In this document: positions 7,352 through 16,273 of the stretch, in pieces | Layout: every line of letters begins with the position of its first letter | Position numbering within the stretch: the stretch's first letter is position 1 | Source: Clostridioides difficile_A | GTDB taxonomy: Bacteria > Bacillota > Clostridia > Peptostreptococcales > Peptostreptococcaceae | Assembly: GCA_945909635.1 (NCBI GenBank) | Contig: OX246690.1 | Coordinates: forward strand, 2,604,001 to 2,668,000 | DNA length: 64,000 bases | Direction: 5' to 3' | The notes under the pieces: generated by a model | Databases searched by the model: none | What the model was told of the DNA's origin: nothing | The model's input: the letters and a program-made list of their open reading frames with translations, nothing else | Translations under genes and position numbers: made by a program

Positions 7352-8069
7352 TACCTTAAAAGATTACTTATTAGAACAAGTTGACAAATATAATTTAGAT
7401 ATGGATATGATAAGTATTGTATCTAAATCTCTATCTGCTAAAGAAGCAATTGGAAATACTAAACGCAAAGATTTTCCAATTATAGTAGGTAAAGAAATAA
7501 TGCTTGAAGCCGATTTTAAAGGAGCTAAAGGGCAAGCATTTACTTCTAATCCAGCTATATTTGAAGGTTCTTTGAAAGAAATACTCTCATTAGATTTACA
7601 TGCTAGCTCTCATGATAGAAGTCTTTTTATAGCATCATTAAATGCAGTTATGAGGCACTTAGGTATGACAGATAGAACCATTCACTGTAAAAACAATGAG
7701 CCAGAAATATGTGCAAAGAACTTTCCTAAAGTTATAAAAAGTAAATTTAACAATCCCAAAGTAGCAATTATAGGATATCAACCAGCTATAATCGATAATG
7801 TTAAAGATTTTTTTGAAACTAGAGTATTAGATTTAAACCCTGAATTTATAGACACTATTCAGTATAATGTCAAGATTGAAGATGGTATAAGAGATTATGA
7901 GGATGTAATATCTTGGGCTGATATAATTATTTGTACAGGAAGCACATTATGTAATAACTCAATTGTAAATTTTATATCATTAAATAAACCAGTTTACTAT
8001 TATGGAACTACGATAGCTGGTGCATCAAACATTTTAGGTCTCAAAAGACTCTGTTTTTGTAGTAAATAA
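7338..8069 (+). CDS. DUF4213/DUF364 protein, putative heavy-metal chelation family
   Basis: A 243-residue cytoplasmic protein. It begins within the ATPase gene (14-base overlap) behind AGAAAGGAGAA. The N-terminal part (residues 1-85) resembles DUF4213, ending in the conserved A-S-H-D-R-S-L-F-I-A-S-L-N-A motif. The C-terminal part (about 120-240) has the Rossmann-like DUF364 pattern, with a K-V-A-I-I-G-Y opening and CTGSTLCNNS. Family members are found in anaerobes next to metal or oxyanion transport genes and have been proposed to bind or chelate metals; no reaction is proven. Coupling to a ModABC-like transporter supports a role in handling molybdenum or tungsten after uptake. Confidence 0.82.
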   Translation: MNIFDTLKDYLLEQVDKYNLDMDMISIVSKSLSAKEAIGNTKRKDFPIIVGKEIMLEADFKGAKGQAFTSNPAIFEGSLKEILSLDLHASSHDRSLFIASLNAVMRHLGMTDRTIHCKNNEPEICAKNFPKVIKSKFNNPKVAIIGYQPAIIDNVKDFFETRVLDLNPEFIDTIQYNVKIEDGIRDYEDVISWADIIICTGSTLCNNSIVNFISLNKPVYYYGTTIAGASNILGLKRLCFCSK

Positions 8070-8086
8070 CCAATTATATTAATAAG

Positions 8087-8115
8087 AAGTGCATAAGTAT
8101 CAATGTGCACTTTTT
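8087..8115 (+). terminator. Terminator of the ABC-DUF364 operon
   Basis: AAGTGCA / TGCACTT, 12-base loop, then TTT, 18 bases after the last stop codon. Confidence 0.75.
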
Positions 8116-8295
8116 ATATTTATACCTAAATTTCCTATTATTTTTACTAGTTTTACATATAACTATTTTTTTGATTTTAAACTAATAAAAAAATTTTATT
8201 CCATTAATCCACTCTATATTTTTTAAGATTTAAGAAATATTTTTTAGGATTTTGTTTGATAATATAATTAAGACAGCTTTTCAGGAGATGATTAA

Positions 8296-9096
8296 ATGAC
8301 ACTCAAGAATAAAAAATTTACTATAAATAAGTATGGAATTTTATCTATCATTTTAGTTTTATGCTTGATTTTAACAGGTTTCAATAGTTATGTGAATTAT
8401 GATAATAGAAAATTTAAAGATTATGTTGTCTTTTATGTTCAACATCAAGATGATGAAGTGTTGTGGGCTGGCAGTGCTATTGTAAATGCTATAAAAGAAA
8501 GAGGAAAAAATCATGTATTTGTGGTTTTGGTATCTACTGGATGTGGTATATCTGTTTTTGATAAATATAAAAAATATGAAAACCTTACAGACATACAAAA
8601 ATCAGAGTACAGAAATAGAGAGTTTTTAGCTTCACTTAATAATCTTGGGGTAAAAAGAGAAAATATAATATTATTACCAGAAAAAAATACAAATGGTAAT
8701 ACTGACTTCAATTATATGGAGAAAATTGCTCTTACTTTTGAAGAAAATTTTAAAAGTGTAACTCATATAGCACATACTTATAAGTTAGATGACCATTTGC
8801 AACATTTAAAAAATGGTTCTGTTATCCAAAATTTGTATAATGCTGGTCAAATAAAAGATGTTAAATATTTTGTAAAACCTAAGTTTGCTGATAAAATAAC
8901 TTTCAATAATAAGATAATTTACAAAGCACATTCCTATGAGGATTATGAAAAAGTAAAAAAGGCTTGTGAACAATATAAGCTTGTTGATGAGTTAGAATGT
9001 AGAGAAGGTATTGGTTATAAATCCGACCATAAATCGTTTGATAAATTACTTAGTGATAAAAGCGTTCCTGCTATACTTCATACACCTAATTTATAA
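8296..9096 (+). CDS. PIG-L/LmbE-family deacetylase, membrane-anchored
   Basis: A 266-residue protein with AGGAG before the ATG. One hydrophobic segment (residues 12-30) acts as signal anchor, placing the domain outside. The zinc site of the family is seen as QHQDDEVLWAG (H-x-D-D-E, residues 49-53), followed by an N-terminal Rossmann-like core (VFVVLVSTG) and a late THIAHTYKLDDHLQH segment that supplies the third histidine. PIG-L enzymes remove acetyl from N-acetylglucosamine-type groups or related substrates. A surface carbohydrate or cell-wall substrate is a fair guess, as no pathway genes are adjacent. It is monocistronic. Confidence 0.87.
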   Translation: MTLKNKKFTINKYGILSIILVLCLILTGFNSYVNYDNRKFKDYVVFYVQHQDDEVLWAGSAIVNAIKERGKNHVFVVLVSTGCGISVFDKYKKYENLTDIQKSEYRNREFLASLNNLGVKRENIILLPEKNTNGNTDFNYMEKIALTFEENFKSVTHIAHTYKLDDHLQHLKNGSVIQNLYNAGQIKDVKYFVKPKFADKITFNNKIIYKAHSYEDYEKVKKACEQYKLVDELECREGIGYKSDHKSFDKLLSDKSVPAILHTPNL

Positions 9097-9644
9097 TATT
9101 TAGTTTAACTTAATCCATAACAAATATATTCATTCGAGATTTTGTAATATAGCACTTTCTTGTGCTATACTACTTTCTCTCGCTTACTTCTTTTATTGTA
9201 TTCGATTCTATAGCTTCTGCTATATAAACACATCCAAAGTCATTTCTGTTAAAATGTATAACCCTATTCGCCTTAAAATCTATGAGTTTTATTCTTAAGT
9301 CTTTTATATATTTTTATAACAAACTAAATCAAAATAATTATTTGTTATAAATTCTTAATAATTATGAAACTCATTTGTTATTTATATTTGTTAATATATT
9401 TTTATACCCAAGAAGTTAATAAATCTAAAACAAGGTAAGGAGCGTGATAAATTATACTAGACACTTTCATAAATTTTTAAGTTCTTATTAACATAGACAT
9501 CTATACTTCAATATTTACTATATTCATTAACAATATAAAAATACTAGTTTTATTTCATAATGAATATACTCACTGTTTTCTAATACCTATTTTTAGTATA
9601 AAATAAAAATTGGTTAAAATAAAATTTCAAGGGGGATTAATAAA
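9097..9644. other. Intergenic region with hairpins and a possible gene remnant
   Basis: About 550 AT-rich bases. It holds a hairpin at 9148-9169 (TATAGCAC / GTGCTATA, 6-base loop), which may end the PIG-L transcript, a second at 9313-9351 (TTTATAACAAA / TTTGTTATAAA), and a leftward start-less reading frame at 9170-9310, listed separately. The promoter of the two-component system must lie in the last 200 bases, but I see no convincing hexamers. Confidence 0.5.
9170..9310 (-). pseudogene. Possible coding remnant without start codon
   Basis: A 46-codon minus-strand frame bounded by stops reads KYIKDLRIKLIDFKANRVIH...DFGCVYIAEAIES...EVSERK. It has a protein-like composition (mixed charged and hydrophobic, G/C in codon starts) that is unlike the surrounding random AT sequence, but it has no ATG, GTG or TTG with a ribosome binding site. 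It may be the last piece of a decayed gene. I do not recognise the family. Confidence 0.3.
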
Positions 9645-10361
9645 TTGACTCAAAACATATTGGTCGTGGATGATGATAAGGAAATAGTTGATGCTATAGA
9701 ATTCTATCTAAGACCTGATAACTTTAATATTTTAAAAGCATATGATGGATTGGAAGCATTAGATATGTTAATTGAAAATGATATTAAATTAATAATAATG
9801 GATGTAATGATGCCAAATTTAGATGGTCTTAAAACTACACTTAAAATAAGGGAAAAGAAGAATATACCTATAATCCTTTTGTCTGCAAAATCAGAAGATA
9901 TGGACAAAATTATAGGCCTTAATATGGGTGCTGATGACTATATAACTAAGCCATTTAATCCACTAGAACTTACTGCTCGAGTAAAATCTCAACTTAGAAG
10001 ATACATAAATTTAGGAGATTTTAGCAATTTAGACAATTCAAAGGATACTAATTATATTCTAAAAAGTGGTGGTCTAGAGTTAAATACAGATACAAAAATA
10101 GTTTCTTTAGATGGCGAGGAAGTTAAGATGACTCCTATTGAATATAAAATACTTACACTTCTTCTATCAAGAAAAGGTAAAATTTTTTCTTCTCGTGAGA
10201 TTTATGAAAATGTTTGGAATGAAGATGCTTACAGTTGTGAAAGAACAGTTGCTGTTCATATTAGAAGAATTAGAGAAAAAATTGAAATTAATCCAAAAGA
10301 ACCAAAATATTTAAAGGTGGTGTGGGGTATTGGTTACAAAATTGAAAAACTTAATTATTAA
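9645..10361 (+). CDS. Response regulator, OmpR/PhoB (VanR-like) family
   Basis: A 238-residue regulator starting at TTG behind GGGGG. The receiver domain (residues 1-120) has the acidic pair D10/D11, the phosphoacceptor Asp53 in LIIMDVMMPNLDG, the threonine/serine in LLSAKS, and the lysine in YITKPF. The C-terminal winged helix (about 140-235) has MTPIEYKILTLLL and the recognition helix RTVAVHIRRIREKIE. It is phosphorylated by the histidine kinase encoded next (overlap of 32 bases) and binds DNA as a dimer. The sequence resembles VanR-type regulators of cell-envelope responses, but the target genes are not evident here. Confidence 0.93.
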   Translation: MTQNILVVDDDKEIVDAIEFYLRPDNFNILKAYDGLEALDMLIENDIKLIIMDVMMPNLDGLKTTLKIREKKNIPIILLSAKSEDMDKIIGLNMGADDYITKPFNPLELTARVKSQLRRYINLGDFSNLDNSKDTNYILKSGGLELNTDTKIVSLDGEEVKMTPIEYKILTLLLSRKGKIFSSREIYENVWNEDAYSCERTVAVHIRRIREKIEINPKEPKYLKVVWGIGYKIEKLNY

Positions 10362-11922
10362 TGATTCTAAAGCAAAATTTATTTTATTATTATTACTATT
10401 TCTATTAAGTTCTATATTGTTTGAAGCAATTTATGATTTGAATAATAATTTTACTTATAATATTGATTATTATTATAGAGAGTTTGCTCTACCTTATTTT
10501 TATTTTTTCGGAGCGCCTTTGCATTTGTCAAAAATAGAATTAGAGTTTGTCTGTATAGGTGTTATATTATCAAGTTTTTTATTGACTATATTATGTTTTG
10601 CATTATATAAAAAAAATAAACAGACTAAAGTCAAATTCTTAGAAAATGTCATAAGTCTTTTTTCTAAGGTAAAAATAGAACTTACACTTATATTAATTTT
10701 GATACTATTAGCCTTAAGGTTTCATGCATTTTCAAGTAATAAAATATTTTACAACACTAATTTAATAATCTACAATTTTATCATTATATCTATAGTCTAC
10801 ATAATATATGAAAATATTAAATATAATAACTATAATCTAAAAGATATGTCTATAACATATGTATTCTTTTCAAACTTACTTAGTATGTATAATAGAAAGA
10901 CTATAAACAAAAAATTAGCTCTAGTATTTTTAATATCTATAGTTATACAAGCTATTATTCAATATCTGGTTTTGATATTCTTTATGTATATATATTATGC
11001 TGAGGCAATAGCTATAGTAATTTTATTTACACTTGTAAACACAGTTTTTCATTTTTATATATACAACTTTTTATCAGCTAAGTTTAATTACATAAATAAT
11101 ATATCAAAGAATGTAAAAAATATTGAGAATGGAAATCTAAAATACAAGCTAGAAGTAATAGGAGATGATGAAATATCTACTTTAGCCAAAAGTATAAATA
11201 CTATAACAGATGGTCTTGAAACTGCTGTAGATGCTAATATAAAAAGTGAAAGGATGAAGACAGAACTTATCACAAATGTATCTCATGACTTAAAAACTCC
11301 ACTTACATCTATATTAAATTATGTAGATATGTTAAAAAATAATGAATTTGATAAAGAAACTATAAACGACTATATAAATATTTTAGATAAAAAAGCACAA
11401 AGATTAAAGTTATTGATAGAAGATATATTTGAAGCTTCTAAACTCAGCAGTGGTGATGTGGAATTTAATATAACAAAAACTGATATAAAAGAACTTTTAA
11501 TTCAAAGTACAGTAGAGTTTGAAGATAAAATTCAAAGTAGTAATTTAGATTTTATAATAAAAACACCAGAACATTCTGTATTTACTATGATAGATGGGAA
11601 AAAAACTTGGAGAGTTTTTGAAAATCTAATTAATAATATATTAAAATACTCTATGCCAAACACTAGAGTTTATATAGACATGTTTACAGAAAAAGAAAAT
11701 ATAATATTAACATTTAAAAATATTTCAAATGATAAACTAAATCTAAAACCAGAAGAACTACTAGAAAGATTTAGAAGAGGTGATATAGCTAGAAAAACAG
11801 ATGGCTCTGGCCTTGGTTTGTCGATAGCTCAAAACATAATTGAATTAGAAAATGCAAACATGCAAATAGTTATTGATGCTGATTTGTTTAAGGTGGTACT
11901 CATTTTCAAAAAAGTTAATTAA
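10330..11922 (+). CDS. Membrane sensor histidine kinase
   Basis: A 530-residue kinase. The start is TTG at 10330, overlapping the regulator by 32 bases behind AAAGGTGGTG; a second TTG at 10342 is possible. About six transmembrane helices in residues 15-245 form the sensor. A HAMP-like linker (245-300), the H-box with His319 (SHDLKTPLTS), and the ATPase domain follow: N-box (FENLINNILKYS) and G-box (DGSGLGLS). It autophosphorylates on His319 and passes phosphate to Asp53 of the partner regulator. There is no large extracellular loop, which suggests sensing within the membrane or through a partner, as in envelope-stress kinases. Confidence 0.93.
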   Translation: MVTKLKNLIINDSKAKFILLLLLFLLSSILFEAIYDLNNNFTYNIDYYYREFALPYFYFFGAPLHLSKIELEFVCIGVILSSFLLTILCFALYKKNKQTKVKFLENVISLFSKVKIELTLILILILLALRFHAFSSNKIFYNTNLIIYNFIIISIVYIIYENIKYNNYNLKDMSITYVFFSNLLSMYNRKTINKKLALVFLISIVIQAIIQYLVLIFFMYIYYAEAIAIVILFTLVNTVFHFYIYNFLSAKFNYINNISKNVKNIENGNLKYKLEVIGDDEISTLAKSINTITDGLETAVDANIKSERMKTELITNVSHDLKTPLTSILNYVDMLKNNEFDKETINDYINILDKKAQRLKLLIEDIFEASKLSSGDVEFNITKTDIKELLIQSTVEFEDKIQSSNLDFIIKTPEHSVFTMIDGKKTWRVFENLINNILKYSMPNTRVYIDMFTEKENIILTFKNISNDKLNLKPEELLERFRRGDIARKTDGSGLGLSIAQNIIELENANMQIVIDADLFKVVLIFKKVN

Positions 11923-11932
11923 TATAAGGCTA

Positions 11933-12004
11933 TATAAGGTTGTAATTGCAGACTAGTATCATATCACATTAGATGATAGTTATCTTGCCAATTACAACCT
12001 TATA
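11933..12004. terminator. 16-bp perfect inverted repeat with an inner hairpin between convergent genes
   Basis: TATAAGGTTGTAATTG (11933-11948) and its exact complement (11989-12004) enclose 40 bases that contain a further stem (TATCAT / ATGATA). It sits between the converging kinase and GGDEF genes, so it probably ends transcripts from both sides. The stem is longer than usual and there is no clean T-run, so a different role is possible. Confidence 0.55.
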
Positions 12005-12027
12005 AAACACTCTCAATACACATATTT

Positions 12028-13023
12028 TTAATATATAGTCCTATTTCTTCCTAATTTTTTAGCTTTATATAATTTCTTATCTGCTTCACTTAAAAATACT
12101 TCAAAGGAGTTAAAATTTTCCCATTCAGAAATTCCAATACTTACAGTTATTTTATGTCCAATACCTTCAAAGTTATATTCAAGTAAATTGCTATGAACTT
12201 TAGATTCTATATACAATGCTTTCTCTATGTTCTCTGTTAAGATAATAAACTCATCTCCACCATACCTTCCAGAAAATAAATAATGAGATTCAAATGATTT
12301 AACCATGTGACCTACTTTTCTTATAACTTCATTACCTACTAAATGTCCATAAGTATCATTTACACTTTTAAAATTATCTATATCTATTATCATTATTGCA
12401 TATTTCTTTAAATTTTCTTTAATAATTTTTCTTATATTTCCTATAATTGCTCTCTGGTTTAATAAACCTGTCAATTCATCAGTGATGGCTAATTGCTGAA
12501 GTTTTTTATTTGCTTCTATTAACATAACTTTCTGTTCTTCTATTTCCTTAGTTTTTTCATGAACAATTGCTTCTAATCTATTATTTTCTGCTTCCATCAG
12601 ACTTATTGGAAAATATTCGCCTACCTTCTGTAAGTCATTTGCAACAGAAGTATGAACACTACTTATTAATATCTCTCCTTCACATTCAACACATAAATAA
12701 GTTACTCTTATTTCTACTTGAAAATTATAGCCTTTCTTAGTTTTTTTACCAACCAAATATTCACCAAATACCATATGTAAATTTTTTGAATATTCTCTAC
12801 TGTCCAACCATAATTTTTCTATGCTAAAACCTTCTGGAGACTGTCTTACATATGCCTCTAATAAACGTTCTACCTCTTCTATACTATTACCTACTTCAAA
12901 CTTTCCTGTGCCAAACCAACAGATATTTTTATGAAAAAAAGACATGCATTTTTTTACATTTCTCTCTACAAAATATGAATTTATAAATTCTTCAACTCGC
13001 TTAATATATTCACTTTTACCCAT
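12028..13023 (-). CDS. Soluble SnoaL-like / GGDEF diguanylate cyclase
   Basis: A 331-residue cytoplasmic protein with AGGGG before the ATG. Residues 1-130 look like a SnoaL/NTF2-like fold (Y-x-x-R-N-V-K-K-C-M-S-F-F-H-K-N-I-C-W-F-G opening), a small-ligand pocket domain sometimes used as a sensor. A coiled coil (140-178) leads to the GGDEF domain with DELTGLLNQRA, D-I-D-N-F-K and intact GGDEF at 255-259. It should synthesise cyclic-di-GMP on a cytoplasmic cue. The I-site is absent (S-H-Y-L where RxxD would be), as in the diguanylate cyclase at 3573. It is monocistronic. Confidence 0.88.
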   Translation of the reverse strand: MGKSEYIKRVEEFINSYFVERNVKKCMSFFHKNICWFGTGKFEVGNSIEEVERLLEAYVRQSPEGFSIEKLWLDSREYSKNLHMVFGEYLVGKKTKKGYNFQVEIRVTYLCVECEGEILISSVHTSVANDLQKVGEYFPISLMEAENNRLEAIVHEKTKEIEEQKVMLIEANKKLQQLAITDELTGLLNQRAIIGNIRKIIKENLKKYAIMIIDIDNFKSVNDTYGHLVGNEVIRKVGHMVKSFESHYLFSGRYGGDEFIILTENIEKALYIESKVHSNLLEYNFEGIGHKITVSIGISEWENFNSFEVFLSEADKKLYKAKKLGRNRTIY

Positions 13024-13364
13024 AGTATCATTATCCCCTTATCATTCTACTAAGGTTATTATATCATGACATCTGATGTTTGTTTTAAAAAAGAAAAAAA
13101 CCTCCCTGGAGGTCTTTTTCTAAATGTTGGGGTTTATATTTACATATTTTTTGATTATACCTTTTTGGTTTGATATTAATACATTTTAAATTATATTTCT
13201 CTATAATTCATCATGTATTTCATCTCTCTGTATTTATAATATCACATAGAGTTTCCATAATCAGTTACATCTCTGTTACCTTAGATTACAATTTTGTAAT
13301 ATTTGTAATCTAAGGTATAAATTTACATCCATTCTTCAATATAAATATATGCTTTTTATTAATC
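13024..13364. other. Intergenic region
   Basis: 340 bases holding the promoter region of the leftward GGDEF gene and the terminator of the polyol/pentose operon (13097-13120). Nothing else stands out. Confidence 0.45.
13097..13120 (-). terminator. Terminator of the polyol/pentose operon
   Basis: GACCTCC-AGGG-type hairpin on the minus strand (ACCTCC / GGAGGT in the plus reading) followed by a long T-run. T-runs flank it on both strands, so it may work in both directions. Confidence 0.85.
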
Positions 13365-14867
13365 CTAAAGACCTTTTAAATCATATTTTTCTAAGAAAAT
13401 TTTTAGCTTAGAATAAATTTGTTCTGCTCCGCCAATCTTATTTGATTCAATATTTAAAGCCAGTAATGGTTCATGTAGTGATATTCTAAGTAAAAACCAT
13501 CCATCACCATTTGATTCATTACAATTAACTCTTATACCCTCGAAATTATTTGGTGCTACAGACCATCCATCAATACTTCTAACATGAGAATCTAAATCTT
13601 TTAATATATCTTCTGCATATGGTCTAAAATCTTCTTTATTAATACCTATTCTAACTTCTTTTTCTTCTTTTGCTTCTTCAAGATTTTCTATCAATTCTTC
13701 TATAGTCTTTCCTTCTAAGGATAATTTTGCTACTTTTATTAAAATTTTAGCTATTAAGTATGCTCCATCATCTAAGAAATAATTTTCTTTTAATGCTGCA
13801 TGTCCAGATGTCTCTATAGCCAAATGGCATTCTTCGCCTTCACTATTTAATCTTATAGCTTCATTTATTACATTTTTATACCCTCTTTTAAATCTATGAT
13901 GTCTTCCTCCTAATTCATTTATGAACTTAGCAAGACCTTCAGAAGTAATAGAATCAGTTACTATAGCTGTTTTTGGATGTTCTTCTAATATTATTGATGA
14001 TATAACAGCTATAAGAGCATTTTTATTTATTGGTTTTCCATTTTTACCTACAATAGCAGCTCTATCTACGTCTGTATCAAATATTATTCCTAAATCACTC
14101 TTATTATCTAGCACAGCTTTACATATGCTTTCCATTGCTTCTTTATTTTCAGGGTTTGGTATATGGTTTGGGAACATACCATCTGGGTTCAAAAACTGAC
14201 TACCTGTTGTATCTGCTCCCAGTATGTGTAAAACTTTTTCAGCAAAGAATCCTCCAGCTCCATTTCCTGCATCAACTAATATCTTTAGTCCAGAAAAAGG
14301 CTTTTCATAATTTTTACTTGAATTTACACCTATTCTAATTTTATCTATTAATAAATTAGAATAGTCTTCTATTAAATTTTTTACTATAACTTCACCTTTT
14401 TTACCAACTTCTTTACAATCTTCACTAACATTCTTAACGGCTATATCCAACATTTCTTTTATATCAGTTTTTTCTAGTCCTCCATTTTCTGTAAAAAACT
14501 TTAAACCATTATAGTAATATGGTAAGTGACTAGCTGTAATCATAATCGACCCATCAGAATTATATCCCTCCATAATAGTTGTCATAAACATTGCTGGAGT
14601 TGTAGCAATATTACAATCAATTACATTACAATTGTCATTAGTTAAAGTTTCAATAACAATACTTCTAAATTGACTTCCTGTTATCCTAGAATCAGTTCCT
14701 ATAGCAACGGTCACTTTCTCTTTCTTAGTCTTTTCTTTTAACCAAATATGAAACGCTTTAGCTATTTTTCTTACTTCTTCTACAGTTAGATTAACTTCCT
14801 TAGAATCATTTTCATATGCTATTCCTCTAATATCAGTACCATTTTGCAGTTTATATAGGTCTCCCAT
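13365..14867 (-). CDS. Phosphohexomutase (phosphomannomutase/phosphoglucomutase family)
   Basis: A 500-residue alpha-D-phosphohexomutase. The four-domain family is recognised by the phosphoserine loop TASHLPYYYNG (the serine near residue 112), the metal-binding loop DTDVDRAA, the sugar-binding ETSGHAA, and a C-terminal phosphate-binding region (RVNCNESNGDGWFLLR). It moves phosphate between C1 and C6 of a hexose (or C1 and C5 of a pentose in related enzymes). The usual TASHNP is TASHLP here, so the substrate may differ. It is the last gene of the PTS/pentose operon, where it could feed or drain sugar-1-phosphates; its place in the pathway is unclear. Confidence 0.85.
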   Translation of the reverse strand: MGDLYKLQNGTDIRGIAYENDSKEVNLTVEEVRKIAKAFHIWLKEKTKKEKVTVAIGTDSRITGSQFRSIVIETLTNDNCNVIDCNIATTPAMFMTTIMEGYNSDGSIMITASHLPYYYNGLKFFTENGGLEKTDIKEMLDIAVKNVSEDCKEVGKKGEVIVKNLIEDYSNLLIDKIRIGVNSSKNYEKPFSGLKILVDAGNGAGGFFAEKVLHILGADTTGSQFLNPDGMFPNHIPNPENKEAMESICKAVLDNKSDLGIIFDTDVDRAAIVGKNGKPINKNALIAVISSIILEEHPKTAIVTDSITSEGLAKFINELGGRHHRFKRGYKNVINEAIRLNSEGEECHLAIETSGHAALKENYFLDDGAYLIAKILIKVAKLSLEGKTIEELIENLEEAKEEKEVRIGINKEDFRPYAEDILKDLDSHVRSIDGWSVAPNNFEGIRVNCNESNGDGWFLLRISLHEPLLALNIESNKIGGAEQIYSKLKIFLEKYDLKGL

Positions 14868-14974
14868 AAAAAATTCTCCTTACTTAACTAAAATTTTTAT
14901 TAAATATTGTAAAATTTATTGTTTCTATTCAAGCCCTTTATTATGAAACAGAAACATCTTATAAATTTATATCG

Positions 14975-15640
14975 TTACTTTATACTTTCCTTTAGCTCTT
15001 TTATTTTGTCTTTATATGAAGTTGGAGGTTTGTCATTAAATAAAGCTGAAGTACCAACAACGTATATATCTACTTTTTTACCATTCATAAGTTTGATAGT
15101 ATCCTTATTTATATTTCCATCAACCTCTATAAATGGAGGATTATCATAATCTTTTAGTATATCTGTAAGTTTATCCAACTTATCCAATACAGAAAGATTA
15201 AACTTTTGACCTGCAAATCCTGGATTTACTGTCATTACTAAGATACCCTCAACTAAATCTATATATTCTTCTATTTTGTCCACACTTGTTTGAGGACTTA
15301 TTGCTAAGACTGGCCCTATACCATAATCTCTTAACTTTTGTATATCTGCTTTTACATCTGTACTTGATTCTACATGAAAAGAAATATATTTTGGCTTTAT
15401 ATAAGACATCATATCGATATACTTGTCTGGAGTTTCTGTAGCTAAATGAATGTCTAAAGGTATTGTTGTATTTTCACTTATTGACTTTAATAGTTCTGGA
15501 CCCATAGCCAAGTTTTTAACGAATATTCCATCCATAACATCACAATGAAGTAATTTCACATCTGCTTCTTCAAGAGCTTTTAATTCCTTTTTTAAATTCA
15601 TTTGGTCTGCACACATTATTGAAGCACAAATAATAGACAT
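14975..15640 (-). CDS. rpe: Ribulose-phosphate 3-epimerase family protein
   Basis: A 221-residue TIM-barrel enzyme, the usual length, behind AAGGAGG. It interconverts ribulose-5-phosphate and xylulose-5-phosphate, or a related 3-epimer pair. The metal ligands of the family are present: the H and D of L-H-C-D-V-M-D, the H of D-I-H-L, and the D of V-D-G-N. The common DGHFVPN is DGIFVKN and the common HLMVE is HLATE, so it is a divergent branch and might prefer another ketose phosphate such as allulose-6-phosphate. It sits between rpiB and the phosphomutase in the polyol operon. Confidence 0.85.
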   Translation of the reverse strand: MSIICASIMCADQMNLKKELKALEEADVKLLHCDVMDGIFVKNLAMGPELLKSISENTTIPLDIHLATETPDKYIDMMSYIKPKYISFHVESSTDVKADIQKLRDYGIGPVLAISPQTSVDKIEEYIDLVEGILVMTVNPGFAGQKFNLSVLDKLDKLTDILKDYDNPPFIEVDGNINKDTIKLMNGKKVDIYVVGTSALFNDKPPTSYKDKIKELKESIK

Positions 15641-15671
15641 AACTTTCCTCCTTGTTATAAATTTTAGATAC

Positions 15672-16118
15672 TTATAAGTTTTCTTTTTCTATGTCATCAA
15701 TCATTTGTAATCTTCTTGCATGTCTTTCTCCATTATAACTTGAATTTAACCATTCTTCAACAATTCTCATTGCCAATCCTTTTCCAACAACTCTTTCACC
15801 TAAACAAAGTACATTTGTATTGTTATGCTCTCTAGTAGCTTGAGCTGAGAAACAATCTGAAACAACAGCAGCTCTAATTCCTTTAAACTTATTTGCTGCA
15901 ATAGACATACCAATACCTGTTCCACAACAAAGTATACCTAAATCTGATTTTTTACTTTGAACATTTTGACTTACTTTCTTTGCATATATTGGAAAATCTA
16001 CACTTTCCTTTGAATTTGTACCTACATCTTCAACTTCTATACCTTTATTTAATAAGTTTTCTTTTATAAATTCTTTTAATTCATAACCACCATGGTCGCA
16101 TCCAATAGATATCTTCAT
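15672..16118 (-). CDS. rpiB: Ribose-5-phosphate isomerase B
   Basis: A 148-residue protein, the usual RpiB length. It carries the opening GCDHGGYELK, the active-site CCGTGIGMSIAANK with its catalytic cysteine and anion hole, the R-E-H-N-N-T-N-V-L-C-L-G segment, and a C-terminal RHARRLQMI that contacts phosphate. It interconverts ribose-5-phosphate and ribulose-5-phosphate in the cytoplasm. Within the operon it links the pentose phosphate pool to the transketolase. A stem-loop at 16183-16229 lies just upstream, so expression of rpiB and the two following genes may be partly separate from that of the transketolase. Confidence 0.92.
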   Translation of the reverse strand: MKISIGCDHGGYELKEFIKENLLNKGIEVEDVGTNSKESVDFPIYAKKVSQNVQSKKSDLGILCCGTGIGMSIAANKFKGIRAAVVSDCFSAQATREHNNTNVLCLGERVVGKGLAMRIVEEWLNSSYNGERHARRLQMIDDIEKENL

Positions 16119-16182
16119 TAAACAGCACCTCTTTCATGATTTTTCATTTCCATTTTTAATATTTTTCAATTATCGTAAAAAT

Positions 16183-16229
16183 AAAGCTGTCCCATTGTAG
16201 AAATTTCTTTCTATTTTTAAGACAGCTTT
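16183..16229 (-). terminator. Stem-loop inside the polyol operon (partial terminator?)
   Basis: AAAGCTGTC / GACAGCTTT with a 29-base loop. On the minus strand the second arm is followed by ATTTTT. It lies between the transketolase C-subunit and rpiB and may attenuate the downstream genes. Confidence 0.5.
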
Positions 16230-16273
16230 AATTGATTTATATTAAATCAATTTATTATTAGATATATTTATAT

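Noticed and set aside
9148..9169. Hairpin TATAGCAC/GTGCTATA as an insertion-element end
   Set aside because: There is a single copy in the window and no partner repeat; it is more simply an end-of-transcript hairpin after the PIG-L gene.
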